Positions 39,294 through 49,159 of a stretch of 64,000 nt of DNA are shown one piece after another (within the stretch, counting starts at the first letter, position 1; the number at the start of each line of letters is the position of its first letter). A program made the translations under genes and the position numbers. Source of the DNA: an uncultured Clostridium sp. (GTDB lineage: Bacteria > Bacillota > Clostridia > TANB77 > CAG-508); assembly GCA_945865665.1 (NCBI GenBank), contig CAMBEE010000008.1:20137-84136 (forward strand), in the 5' to 3' direction. Below the pieces are notes generated by a model, which did no database searches, had not been told where the DNA came from, and saw only the letters and a program-made list of their open reading frames with translations.

Positions 39294-39680
39294 TTACAAT
39301 TCTTTATCGTAACTTGTCTTCTTTAATGCTTTAACTTCCCTTGCGCCTTTTTCTTTTAATTCTTTTTCATATTCTTTTCTTTCTATTAAAGCTTCTTTAA
39401 ATTCATAAATAGTTTTATCCATTTTAGAATTTTTTTTAGTTTCAACTCTGATTGAGTCTTTAAATTCATTTTTTTTTTGTTCATTTTCATGATTTTCATT
39501 CTCTGATTTTGCTGTTTGATTTTCATCTTTTTTTATATTTTCATTTTCTTTTATTTCTTTTTCTTTTGAGGTTTTTCTATTTTCTTTTTTTGTATCTGTC
39601 CATTTTTTTTGCTTATTATATGCTTTTAGCATTTTATTAATTTTAAGATTATCACAACTTTCATGTCTCATTTTTTCCAT
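39294..39680 (-). CDS. Hypothetical highly charged coiled-coil protein
   Basis: Lys/Glu/Asn-rich ORF. Confidence 0.5.
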   Translation of the reverse strand: MEKMRHESCDNLKINKMLKAYNKQKKWTDTKKENRKTSKEKEIKENENIKKDENQTAKSENENHENEQKKNEFKDSIRVETKKNSKMDKTIYEFKEALIERKEYEKELKEKGAREVKALKKTSYDKEL

Positions 39681-39819
39681 AAAAATATTAATCCTCCCTT
39701 AATTAATTATTATATTTAAATTAGATTTTTAATCAAATATATTTATATTATACTTTTAAAGTAAAAAAAGTACAAGTGTTTTTTCAAAACTTATACTTTT
39801 TTACATTAAAAATACTAAT

Positions 39820-41064
39820 TTATTCTTCAATTCTTAAATCATTTAAATAATATGATTGATTTACTGATATTTCGATTTTTACAGCATTATCAGGAATTTT
39901 CATCTTCAAATTTGTGGTATACACAGTACTATATGAATCACCAACAACATCACCATTTACATCAAAAAAATTTATATTTGCTTGCATTCCATAAGCTAAA
40001 GAAACTGCCGATACTAAAATATTCACTTTTTTGCCTATTGCACTATTATCTATTATCATATAAACTGAAGAATTTGAAACTAAATAATTTGTATCTATAT
40101 CATTGTCATATGCATAAACACCTATAGCATTTTTGGCAGATGGATTTATTATTTTACTTGATTCAGCCTTTAATCCAGATTTACTTTTTATACTTTTGGC
40201 CATTATATTTGTTACATTATTAAATGTTAAATCATTATCATATTCTATCCATGTATTTCCATTATCTATACTATAATAATTTAATATTCCTTCTCTGTTA
40301 TCATAGTTAATTGATACTTTACCATTATTAATAACCCCATCAGATGTTAATGTAGAATAATTATCTACACTTATTATATTGATTTGTGGTTCTTCAATAT
40401 CCACATCTATATTTTCTATTTCTTTTTTTATTTGTACTACATTTTTAGCTTCATCTTGCATTTTTGCATAAATATCAACTTTTTTAGTATCACTATTTTG
40501 CAAATTTTTTTCAATTATATCATATGAATTAATAGTAAATTCACCTTTATATTCTGTCCATGTTCCATTTTTACCAATTTTATACATTTTTTTGTTATTA
40601 CTTTCAGGAAATTCTATTGTAACATTTCCATTTATATCAATATCCTTTTCTGTTGACACATATATAGGAATCAAATTATTTCTATAATTATCATCTACTA
40701 CCAATTTTTCTTTAGTTTCTTCATCTTTTTTATTAATCATTTTAAATTCATATTCGCCATTTTGTTTTACTTCATAATCCATTGCAATCTGTGTTTTTCC
40801 ATAGCAATCAATTTCCTTTTGATTTCCATTTTCATCAATGTATACAATTCTTTTTATTCCATTTTGTTCATCTTTTGCTGTTACTAAAATTTTCAATATA
40901 TTATTTTCATTAGAGTATACTTGAAATGTTATATTAGAATTGCTTTTTTCAGCTTTCTTATTTAAATATATATTACTAATTTTTTTATAGTTTAAAGCAA
41001 ACATCAATAACAAAAAAATAATTAAAACAACAGTCCATAATACATTTTTTGTTTTTATCTTCAT
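39820..41064 (-). CDS. Membrane-anchored surface protein sharing its N-terminal module with the GLUG protein
   Basis: TM anchor then FQVYSNENNILKILVTAKDEQNGIKRIVYIDENGN...YGKTQIAMDYEVKQNGEYEFKMINKKDEETKEKL. Confidence 0.65.
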   Translation of the reverse strand: MKIKTKNVLWTVVLIIFLLLMFALNYKKISNIYLNKKAEKSNSNITFQVYSNENNILKILVTAKDEQNGIKRIVYIDENGNQKEIDCYGKTQIAMDYEVKQNGEYEFKMINKKDEETKEKLVVDDNYRNNLIPIYVSTEKDIDINGNVTIEFPESNNKKMYKIGKNGTWTEYKGEFTINSYDIIEKNLQNSDTKKVDIYAKMQDEAKNVVQIKKEIENIDVDIEEPQINIISVDNYSTLTSDGVINNGKVSINYDNREGILNYYSIDNGNTWIEYDNDLTFNNVTNIMAKSIKSKSGLKAESSKIINPSAKNAIGVYAYDNDIDTNYLVSNSSVYMIIDNSAIGKKVNILVSAVSLAYGMQANINFFDVNGDVVGDSYSTVYTTNLKMKIPDNAVKIEISVNQSYYLNDLRIEE

Positions 41065-41097
41065 TACTTTTCTCCTATTATATATTGTATCTTTTTA

Positions 41098-42120
41098 TTA
41101 ATTATTATCATTTAAATTCAAAATTTCATACCCATTTCCATATATAGTTCCATATTTTTTTATTATATCTTCACTTTCAAATGTCATTTCTTTTAAAATT
41201 TCATCTTTTTTTATGTTGTTATTTTCAACAGAATAATCAATTTTTTTTATTTCTTCTGTACTTAATGCTGCTTTCCATATTCTTACTGATTGAATACTAC
41301 CTTTCATACATCTATTTTCAACCTGATAACTATTTCCAATATAAATATTATTATATGGTACAAAATTACAATTACTCTTTGAATCTATCAATTCACCATT
41401 TATATATATATTAAATTGTTCATTTGTATATGTTTCCACAATATCTATCCATTTACCATAATATGGTGAATAGTCAAATATAATATTGACTCCTCCAGCA
41501 AGACAAACCAAATTTGTAGAAGTTCCTAAAAATTCCCAAACAATTCCATTTGTTCCATAATGTCCTCCTAAAATATCCATATAATTTACTGTTTGTTGCT
41601 CTTCTCTGTTTATTTTTATTCTTGCAGCTACTGTAAATTTATACTGATTATCTGCCATTAATTCATTTTGATTTATTCCCGAATCTATTTGTGTTCCACC
41701 TTTAAATTTTATATACTTTTCAATTTTCTTAATTTTTTCTTTTTCTTCTATTTTCACTTCGAAATTTTTATTAATATAAAAATTATATCCTTTATATTTT
41801 CCATATGGTTCTTCATTTTGTTGATTTTTGTCCCATTCCAATTTATTTAAGTCTAGGCTTTTTTGTTCTGGTAATTCTTTTATTATCATTTCAATATCAC
41901 TATTTTTATCTATAATGTCTGATTGTATAGCAAATACTGCCATTTGTAATTCTTCTTTTATTTCTGATTTTTCATATTCTATTTTTGATTGTTTTGTTTT
42001 ATCAAATAACCCTGTATTGCTTAATGTTGCTATTGCTACTCCAGATAGAATCAATAAAATTATTATCGTGATAATTAAAGCAATTAATGTAATGGCCCTT
42101 TGTTTTTCTTTTGTTTTCAT
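41098..42120 (-). CDS. Pilin-leader protein with concanavalin A-like/LamG C-terminal domain
   Basis: KQRAITLIALIITIIILLILSGVAIATLSNTGLFDKTKQSK; YKFTVAARIKINR...FNIYINGELIDSKSNCNFVPYNNIYIGNSYQVENRCMKGSIQSVRIWKAALSTEEI. Confidence 0.75.
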   Translation of the reverse strand: MKTKEKQRAITLIALIITIIILLILSGVAIATLSNTGLFDKTKQSKIEYEKSEIKEELQMAVFAIQSDIIDKNSDIEMIIKELPEQKSLDLNKLEWDKNQQNEEPYGKYKGYNFYINKNFEVKIEEKEKIKKIEKYIKFKGGTQIDSGINQNELMADNQYKFTVAARIKINREEQQTVNYMDILGGHYGTNGIVWEFLGTSTNLVCLAGGVNIIFDYSPYYGKWIDIVETYTNEQFNIYINGELIDSKSNCNFVPYNNIYIGNSYQVENRCMKGSIQSVRIWKAALSTEEIKKIDYSVENNNIKKDEILKEMTFESEDIIKKYGTIYGNGYEILNLNDNN

Positions 42121-42168
42121 GTATTTTCCTCCTAAAATTTACTTAAAAAAGCATTTATATCTTAAATT

Positions 42169-42762
42169 TTATTTTTCATACCCATATACTTGAAATAATA
42201 AAACATCTGTCCTGTTTCCCCATGTTTCTGTCCTTGACAAAACATTTAATCTAAAATATTGATATTCATCTATATTTTTTGTTGGCTGAAATTCATATTT
42301 GGTAAATGGTTGACATTCTATTTCTTCAGTTAAATCTATCCAATCTTTTTCATTGTTTGAACCTTGTATTTTGATTTTGTGAACACACCCATATCCCCAA
42401 GAATAACTAGACATATATTCAAATAATATTGGTTGTATCTTTTTATTTTCAAATTTATATTGTAACCAAGAAGGATATGTTGTACTATTATTTGTTGTAA
42501 CCCAAATTTTATGACTTGATCCACTACAATAATTTTCGTCTTTTCCATACTTTTCTATATTTTCATCATTCCAAAATCCTGTTAATGCACCATAAGGTAA
42601 ACTTTGCTCTGCACTAATACTAGCCTTTACTTCTCCAGACGGTGTTGTATCGCTTGTCATATTTGGTATATGTGTTGCATTAAGTTTAATTTTTTCTTTA
42701 ACAGTTTTATTGTTAATTGCTATAGGCATTATAAATGTTTTACTATTTAATAAATAATTCAT
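42169..42762 (-). CDS. Discoidin (F5/8 type C)-like carbohydrate-binding domain, probably the C-terminal part of the upstream pilin-like ORF (frame -1)
   Basis: TTNNSTTYPSWLQYKFENKKIQPILFEYMSSYSWGYGCVHKIKIQGSNNEKDWIDLTEE...YFRLNVLSRTE...LLFQVYGYEK. Confidence 0.7.
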   Translation of the reverse strand: MNYLLNSKTFIMPIAINNKTVKEKIKLNATHIPNMTSDTTPSGEVKASISAEQSLPYGALTGFWNDENIEKYGKDENYCSGSSHKIWVTTNNSTTYPSWLQYKFENKKIQPILFEYMSSYSWGYGCVHKIKIQGSNNEKDWIDLTEEIECQPFTKYEFQPTKNIDEYQYFRLNVLSRTETWGNRTDVLLFQVYGYEK

Positions 42763-43127
42763 TGCTTTTTGCTGCTTGTTACTTTTTGCATTAATTCCTC
42801 ATTATTTAAAATTTCAGACGATTTATATAACTCTGGATTTTCACCTGCAAGATATATCCATGTTTTCCAACAGTCATATGATTCTTCACTATAACTCATT
42901 GATGTATTGCTTCTTGAATTTACTATATGTTTTTCATAGTTTGTTAAAATTTCATTTTCTCTACTTTGTGAGTTTTCATATTTTTGTTTTGCTAGTTTTG
43001 CCTTTTCAAAAAGTCCCGTATTTGTTAAACCTTGTATTCCAACTCCAGCTAAAATTAATAAAATAATAATGGTTACAACTAATACTATTAATGTTATACC
43101 TTTATTAAATTTTTCTTTTGTTTTCAT
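42759..43127 (-). CDS. Pilin-leader protein (N-terminal part of a split pilin-discoidin gene)
   Basis: FNKGITLIVLVVTIIILLILAGVGIQGLTNTGLFEKAKLAKQKYENSQ; ends CAAAAAGCAATGA overlapping the next ORF. Confidence 0.75.
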   Translation of the reverse strand: MKTKEKFNKGITLIVLVVTIIILLILAGVGIQGLTNTGLFEKAKLAKQKYENSQSRENEILTNYEKHIVNSRSNTSMSYSEESYDCWKTWIYLAGENPELYKSSEILNNEELMQKVTSSKKQ

Positions 43128-43279
43128 ATATAACCTCCTATTATTTTCGTTTTATTAAATTTCTCACTAAATTTATAATAACATTAACCGGTAAAAAGTG
43201 CAATACTTTTGTCTGGTATTTTTTGAAACATTTTTATGAGACAATTATAAAAATAAAATTCAAAAATGGAGGAATGATT

Positions 43280-43492
43280 ATGTTTGAAATATCAAAATAC
43301 AAGAAAAGTAATGTTAAAATTTCTATAAGATTACCTGAAAATATGAACAACACATTGAAAAAAATCGCTAAAAAAGAAAATATGAGCTTTAACAATGTTA
43401 TTGTTAGCTGTATCCAAAATTCATTAGATGAAATGGATTTAAATAAGTATAAAAACATTGAAATTTCTGAACCAAAAGAAGTAAAAATCTAG
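43280..43492 (+). CDS. Arc/RHH-type small DNA-binding protein
   Basis: tggaggaatgattATG; VKISIRLPENMNNTLKKIAKKENMSFNNVIVSCIQNSLDEM. Confidence 0.7.
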   Translation: MFEISKYKKSNVKISIRLPENMNNTLKKIAKKENMSFNNVIVSCIQNSLDEMDLNKYKNIEISEPKEVKI

Positions 43493-43493
43493 C

Positions 43494-43535
43494 AAAATAG
43501 AGAAAAGACTTTAAAATCTTTTCTCTATTTTATTT
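43494..43535 (+). terminator. Strong hairpin terminator
   Basis: AAAATAGAGAAAAGA-ctttaaaa-TCTTTTCTCTATTTTATTTTT. Confidence 0.7.
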
Positions 43536-43589
43536 TTAATAATCTACAGTCAAATTATTAATTAGATTATTTTATATTACCTTTATTTT

Positions 43590-46313
43590 TTACTCATCTC
43601 CATTAATTTTAAGCAACTTAAATATCTCAACAATAACAATTGGAGCTAAAACAAGGCAAACAAGTTCTATAATATTTTCAGTTGGTAAAACTGGTATACT
43701 AAATATTTCTCTTAATCCAGGAATTAATAAAATAACAAATACTAAAAGTGCTGAAACAACAACAGCTCCAATTAATTTCATATTATTAAATATTCCTGTT
43801 TTAAATATTGATTTTCTATTATTTCTCACATTAAATACATGTGTTAATTCTGAAAGTGCCAATGTAATAAATGCCATAGTTTGACCTACTTCTATTTTTG
43901 ATTCGTCAAGTGTTAATCCATTTATTGGTGTTTTTGTTGAACCAAGTCCTATCATAAATGCTACAAGTGTAAGTCCACCTATCATTACACCCTGATAAAT
44001 AACTCTCCAGGTCATTCCTTTTGTGAATACGCTTTTACCTGGTTTTACAGGTTTTCTTTGCATTATATCACTATTTGCTGGGTCAAATGCTAATGCTAAT
44101 GCCGGTAATGAGTCTGTTACTAGATTTATCCACAAAATGTGAATTGGCAATAATATTTCCAAGCTGTTTATGTCTGTTATTCCAAACCATTTGCTAAATA
44201 ATGGTGTTAATAATGTTGCAAAAAATAGTACTATTATTTCTCCAACATTGCTTGAAAGTAAGAACTGAATTACTTTTAAAATGTTGTCATATATTCTTCT
44301 TCCTTCTTCTACAGCAGATACAACTGTTGCAAAGTTATCATCTGTTAAAATTACATCTGCCGCTTCTTTTGCAACATCAGTTCCAACCATTCCCATAGCA
44401 CAACCAATATCCGCTTTTTTTAGTGCTGGACTGTCATTAACTCCATCACCTGTCATAGCAACAACTTCACCATTTTTTTGCCAAGCATTTACAATTCTAA
44501 CTTTATGTTCTGGAGAGACCCTTGCATAAACTGAATATTTTCTAACATTTTGTATTAACTCTTCATCTGTCATTTGTTCAAGTTCGCTACCAGTTATCGC
44601 TTCATCATCATTCTCAAGAATTCCTAATTTTTTAGCAATTGCTGTTGCTGTAATTTTGTGGTCACCTGTAATCATTACAACTTTTATTCCTGCCGTTTTA
44701 CATTTTTCAACTGCAACTTTTGACTCTTCTCTTGGTGGGTCTATCATACCTACCATTCCTATAAATATCAAGTCATTTTCTACTGTTGCCATTTCTTCTT
44801 TTGATGGAATATGGTCAATTTCTTTATATGCACATCCCAACACCCTTAAAGCATCTTTTGCCATTTCTTCATTTTTTTCTCTGATTTTATTTACATATTC
44901 AACAATATTTTGATGTATTTCATTATTGATTTCATATGCTGAACATCTTTTTAATAATTCATCTATTCCACCTTTTGTAAACACTATATATTTTCCATTC
45001 AATTCATTTACAGTCGTCATTAATTTTCTGTCTGAGTCAAATGGTATTTCTTGAACTCTAGGTGCTCTGTCATATAAACTTGGGTCAAAACTTAATTTAA
45101 AGGCCATATCAACTAATGCTGTTTCAGTTGGGTCACCTGTTAAAGTTCCGTCTTGTGATATTTTTGTATCATTACATAGCATATTCGCATATACTAGTTT
45201 TTTCAATTCTTCGTCAATTTCATCTTCTTGTATATTGTCCATATCTCTGATTGCTTCGTTCCAATAAATTTTTTCTACTGTCATTTTGTTTTGAGTCAAT
45301 GTTCCTGTTTTATCTGAACATATAACTGTACTGCTTCCAAGTGTTTCAACAGCTGGAAGTCTTTTTACAATTGCATTTTTCTTAACCATTTTTTGAACAC
45401 CAATTGCTAAAACAATTGTTGAAACAGCTGCCAAACCTTCTGGTATAGCTGCAACAGCTAATGAAACTGCTGTCATAAACATTTGAATTGGTTCTTTTCC
45501 TTGTATCAACCCAACCACAAATATTACTACACAAATTACTAATGCTGCAATTCCTAATGTTTTTCCTAATTTATTTAATTTTCGTTGTAAAGGTGTTTCT
45601 TGCTTTTCTGTTGAATTTATCATACCTGCTATTTTTCCAACTTCTGTTGTCATACCCGTTTCTACAACAATTCCTTTTCCTCTACCATATGTTACTAAAC
45701 TTGAAGAAAATAACATATTTTTTCTATCACCAACACCAATCTCTGTTTCTTCAATAATTTCAGAGTTTTTTTCAACTGGTACAGACTCTCCTGTTAATGA
45801 ACTTTCTTGTGATTTTAAATTTGTCTCTTCTACAATTCTTAAGTCTGCTGGAATATAATCACCTGTGTCAAGAACCACCAAGTCACCTGGTACTAGTTCT
45901 TTTGCAGGAATAACTTGTAGTTTTCCATCTCTTACAACTTTTGATGCATGATCACTTAATTTTTGTAAAGCCTCTAACGATTTTTCCGCTTTACTTTCTT
46001 GCGCTACTCCTATTATTGCATTTACAAGAACAACTATTAAAATTATTATTGTGTCTGTTATTCCTTCTCCCTGTTGCACTCCAACTACGCCTGATACAAT
46101 TGCAGCAATTATTAATACTATTATTGAAAAATCTTTAAATTGATCTAAAAATCTTTGTAATAATGTTTTCTTCTTACCAGCTTGTAATTCATTATAACCT
46201 TTTTGTTCTCTTATTCTTTCAATTTGTTCTTCTTTCAACCCTTTTTCTTTGTGCGTTTCTAACTCTTTTTCAATTTCTTCAACTTCTTTGTTAAACCAGT
46301 TTTTCTTCTCCAT
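43590..46313 (-). CDS. Cation (Ca2+-type) transporting P-type ATPase
   Basis: CSDKTGTLTQNKMTV; MITGDHKITA; AMTGDGVNDSPALKKADIGCAMG; start MEKKNWFNKE. Confidence 0.95.
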   Translation of the reverse strand: MEKKNWFNKEVEEIEKELETHKEKGLKEEQIERIREQKGYNELQAGKKKTLLQRFLDQFKDFSIIVLIIAAIVSGVVGVQQGEGITDTIIILIVVLVNAIIGVAQESKAEKSLEALQKLSDHASKVVRDGKLQVIPAKELVPGDLVVLDTGDYIPADLRIVEETNLKSQESSLTGESVPVEKNSEIIEETEIGVGDRKNMLFSSSLVTYGRGKGIVVETGMTTEVGKIAGMINSTEKQETPLQRKLNKLGKTLGIAALVICVVIFVVGLIQGKEPIQMFMTAVSLAVAAIPEGLAAVSTIVLAIGVQKMVKKNAIVKRLPAVETLGSSTVICSDKTGTLTQNKMTVEKIYWNEAIRDMDNIQEDEIDEELKKLVYANMLCNDTKISQDGTLTGDPTETALVDMAFKLSFDPSLYDRAPRVQEIPFDSDRKLMTTVNELNGKYIVFTKGGIDELLKRCSAYEINNEIHQNIVEYVNKIREKNEEMAKDALRVLGCAYKEIDHIPSKEEMATVENDLIFIGMVGMIDPPREESKVAVEKCKTAGIKVVMITGDHKITATAIAKKLGILENDDEAITGSELEQMTDEELIQNVRKYSVYARVSPEHKVRIVNAWQKNGEVVAMTGDGVNDSPALKKADIGCAMGMVGTDVAKEAADVILTDDNFATVVSAVEEGRRIYDNILKVIQFLLSSNVGEIIVLFFATLLTPLFSKWFGITDINSLEILLPIHILWINLVTDSLPALALAFDPANSDIMQRKPVKPGKSVFTKGMTWRVIYQGVMIGGLTLVAFMIGLGSTKTPINGLTLDESKIEVGQTMAFITLALSELTHVFNVRNNRKSIFKTGIFNNMKLIGAVVVSALLVFVILLIPGLREIFSIPVLPTENIIELVCLVLAPIVIVEIFKLLKINGDE

Positions 46314-46321
46314 ATTACTAC

Positions 46322-46395
46322 CTCCAAATTTCGGGATTGGGGGACGGGTCTTCAATCCCGAATTTTTTTTCGGGATTAAAGACCCGTCCCCTTAT
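46322..46395. repeat. REP-like foldback
   Basis: TTCGGGATTGGGGGACGGGTCTTCAATCCCGAA-tttttt-TTCGGGATTAAAGACCCGTCCCCTTATCCC. Confidence 0.75.
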
Positions 46396-46442
46396 CCCTA
46401 TTTTTTACAAATTTTGTTATATTTATTCATATATAAGAAATG

Positions 46443-46502
46443 AGACTTTTAAAAGAAATTTTATCCATAGCATTATGCTAAAATTCCTTTTAAAAGTCTC
46501 AC
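46443..46502. repeat. 60-bp palindrome (possible bidirectional terminator) between tRNA-Glu and the ATPase
   Basis: GAGACTTTTAAAAGaAATTTTA...TAAAATTccTTTTAAAAGTCTC. Confidence 0.6.
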
Positions 46503-46596
46503 TCACTTAATTTGTTTTTAAGCTTACTAACCAGATAATTTCTTATCGCGACTGTTGACTAGTAATTTAAAGCTACTCCCTTTTAACTATTAAATT

Positions 46597-46671
46597 TGGT
46601 GACCCCTACGGGAATCGAACCCATGATTCCACCTTGAGAGGGTGGCGTCTTAACCGCTTGACCAAGGGGCC
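46597..46671 (-). tRNA. tRNA-Glu (anticodon CTC), CCA encoded
   Basis: Minus strand GGCCCCTTGGTCAAGCGGTTAAGACGCCACCCTCTCAAGGTGGAATCATGGGTTCGATTCCCGTAGGGGTCACCA folds as a cloverleaf. Confidence 0.95.
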
Positions 46672-46710
46672 ACATAAGTAACTTTAATATTTATACCATT
46701 TTTTTGATAT

Positions 46711-47622
46711 TTAGTCAAGCAATTTTTCATAATTTTCATTACCATTTTGCTCATTTACTTTATTTGCATCATTATACAGTATATATGCTTTTTCATCATC
46801 TTTTACTACCATACTTGGAAAATTATTTTGATTATAATAATTTGTAAATTGTTGATGTTTATTCATTTGCAAATCTCTTTTTTTTACTTGATAATTTCCT
46901 GAAGGTAGTGCCTTAACTTTATTTTTAGAAAATATATTTCTAAATCTATTTGCAAATTCAGTCAACTTTCCTTTTCTTACCATTCTCTTCACATATTTAT
47001 TTACATTTTTTTCCACAGGTTTTATTAATTCATCAATTTCATTATCTCTTTTAAAAAGAAATCCATCATATAATTCTTCAAATGTATTTTCTTTTCCAAA
47101 ATAATTTAAAAAGTTTTTCATAAATTCAACATCATTAGTAATATACATCTGCATAAGTATGTCTGGATTCTTAGTATATTTTGCCATTATTGGTTCTAAC
47201 TTAGCAAACAATTTATGTCCTTGTATATAATTTCTAGGTGATTCTCCACTAATTTTACAAGTTAGATAGTCCGTAATTCCTTCATTTACTTGGTCAGAAA
47301 ATCTTAATATCCCATCCCCTGCAATTCCATTTACTATTCTATGTCCATTATAATCAAATTGACTTGAAAGTGTATGTAATACCTCATGAATTGCAGTATG
47401 TGCTGTTGCATATGGGCCAAGATAACTTTCTCCTTTACGATTAAATCCCTCTAATCTTTCATTATCATAATCTGGTCTTCCATATGCCTCAAGCAAATCA
47501 TTAATATTATTAAATGTATGAATTTTTGAAAATGCATTTTCAATTTTTTCTGAACTAACAAACTTTATTAATTCAGAATTATATATTTTATTTTTAGCAT
47601 CCTGTATTAAATTATAATCCAT
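46711..47622 (-). CDS. Putative zincin metallopeptidase
   Basis: TAHTAIHEVLHTLSSQF (HExxH) followed by VNEGITDYLTCKI. Confidence 0.6.
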   Translation of the reverse strand: MDYNLIQDAKNKIYNSELIKFVSSEKIENAFSKIHTFNNINDLLEAYGRPDYDNERLEGFNRKGESYLGPYATAHTAIHEVLHTLSSQFDYNGHRIVNGIAGDGILRFSDQVNEGITDYLTCKISGESPRNYIQGHKLFAKLEPIMAKYTKNPDILMQMYITNDVEFMKNFLNYFGKENTFEELYDGFLFKRDNEIDELIKPVEKNVNKYVKRMVRKGKLTEFANRFRNIFSKNKVKALPSGNYQVKKRDLQMNKHQQFTNYYNQNNFPSMVVKDDEKAYILYNDANKVNEQNGNENYEKLLD

Positions 47623-47628
47623 ATTTTA

Positions 47629-48021
47629 TTATTCCTTTTCCAAAATTTCTTTTAGTCTATCATTTTGTTTTGTTAAATATAAGTAACCTATCAGAGCTTC
47701 AAACGCTGTTGAATACATATAATCTTGAACATTCGCATTTTTAGGTAAATGATGATTTTCAGCATTTCTACCTCTTCTTACAATATCTTGTTCTTTTTCT
47801 GTTAAATCATCATATATCTTTTTAAGTGTTTCAGCCTGTGCTTGTGCTTTAACATGCTTTATTGCCTCAATGTGTAATGCATGTGGTTTTAGTTTTGTTT
47901 CATTTACCAATTTCGTTCTGATATACAATTCATATACACAGTCCCCAACATATGCCCATGTCAATGGTGGCATCATATTTACTTCTTGTTCATCTCTTTT
48001 TAGTTCTATAAAATCGTTCAA
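47629..48021 (-). CDS. mrnC: Mini-ribonuclease 3
   Basis: LTWAYVGDCVYELYIRTKLV; RRGRNAENHHLPKNANVQDYMYSTAFEALIGYLYL. Confidence 0.93.
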   Translation of the reverse strand: MNDFIELKRDEQEVNMMPPLTWAYVGDCVYELYIRTKLVNETKLKPHALHIEAIKHVKAQAQAETLKKIYDDLTEKEQDIVRRGRNAENHHLPKNANVQDYMYSTAFEALIGYLYLTKQNDRLKEILEKE

Positions 48022-48033
48022 TGTTTACCTCCC

Positions 48034-48984
48034 TTAAGAACATTCTATTGTAATTTTTCCTAATTTTCCATTTTTAAATTCGTCCAATATTAATCTTGAT
48101 GTCTTTTCCTCATCTATTCTTCCACCAGACATTATGCATCCTCGTTTTTTTCCTATTTCAAGCATAATTTCATAAATATTATTATTTTCTGGTTGATCTT
48201 GTTTTAATGTTTGTTCTATAAATTCTTCGTCAATTTTATATCTTTCACATAATTTTTTTCTGTAATTTTCTAATAAAAATTTTGTTAAATGATATGCAAT
48301 TTCTAACTTGTCCAATATTTCCTCTTTTATTGAACCTGTAAAACATAAATGTAATGCGACTTCTTCACTTTCAAATTTTGGCCATAAGACTCCTGGTGTG
48401 TCTAGCAATTCTATTTTTTCATTTATTCGTATCCATTGTTTTTGTTTTGTAACTCCTGGTTTATTCCCAACTCCTGCTGTTGTTCTTTTAGATATTCTAT
48501 TTATAAATGATGATTTTCCTACATTTGGAATTCCTAATATCATTGCTCTTATTCTTCTTCCTGTTCTTCCTTTTTCTGCATGAGCATCTAAATCTATTTG
48601 CATTATTTTTTCAATTTGCCTAATGCATTCGTCTATTCCTCTTCCTGAGTTTGAATCTACTAATACTGCTGGTATGTTTTTCTTCTTGAAGTATTCAACC
48701 CATCGTTTGTTTTCTTTGTCATCTGATAAATCACATTTATTTAGTACTATTATTTTCTTTTTATTTTTTGTTATTTCTGCTATATTTGGATTTTGACTTG
48801 ATATTGGTATTCGTGCATCTAATAGTTCTATTACAATATCTATTAATTTTAAGTCTTGTATTATTTGTTTTTTTGTTTTGGCCATATGACCCGGGTACCA
48901 ATTTATGTTAGATTTGCTATTTTCTTCTTTATCTTCATTTTTTACCTTTTCTTGCCTTATTTTTCTTTTTTGATACATATCCAT
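48034..48984 (-). CDS. rbgA: Ribosome biogenesis GTPase RbgA/YlqF
   Basis: INWYPGHMAKTKKQI; circularly permuted G motifs NKCDLSD, GIPNVGKSSFIN, DTPGVLWPKF. Confidence 0.95.
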   Translation of the reverse strand: MDMYQKRKIRQEKVKNEDKEENSKSNINWYPGHMAKTKKQIIQDLKLIDIVIELLDARIPISSQNPNIAEITKNKKKIIVLNKCDLSDDKENKRWVEYFKKKNIPAVLVDSNSGRGIDECIRQIEKIMQIDLDAHAEKGRTGRRIRAMILGIPNVGKSSFINRISKRTTAGVGNKPGVTKQKQWIRINEKIELLDTPGVLWPKFESEEVALHLCFTGSIKEEILDKLEIAYHLTKFLLENYRKKLCERYKIDEEFIEQTLKQDQPENNNIYEIMLEIGKKRGCIMSGGRIDEEKTSRLILDEFKNGKLGKITIECS

Positions 48985-49042
48985 TATTTTCTCACCTTTT
49001 TATTTTAAAAACTTTTTTATTAATTCACTACTATATTTTAAC

Positions 49043-49082
49043 ATAAAAGCAAGTAATTTTCAACAAATCACTTGCTTTTTAT
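49043..49082 (-). terminator. Terminator hairpin
   Basis: AAAAGCAAGT-aattttcaacaaatc-ACTTGCTTTTT. Confidence 0.6.
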
Positions 49083-49159
49083 CTTTACGGTTACGTTCCA
49101 GTAAGAAATTTTATAAATTCACATTAAATATTGATATATTAACGTTTAAACCATAATCT

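Noticed and set aside
43280-43492. Toxin-antitoxin pair involving the RHH protein
   Set aside because: No partner toxin ORF adjacent; neighbours are a terminator/P-ATPase and the pilin cassette
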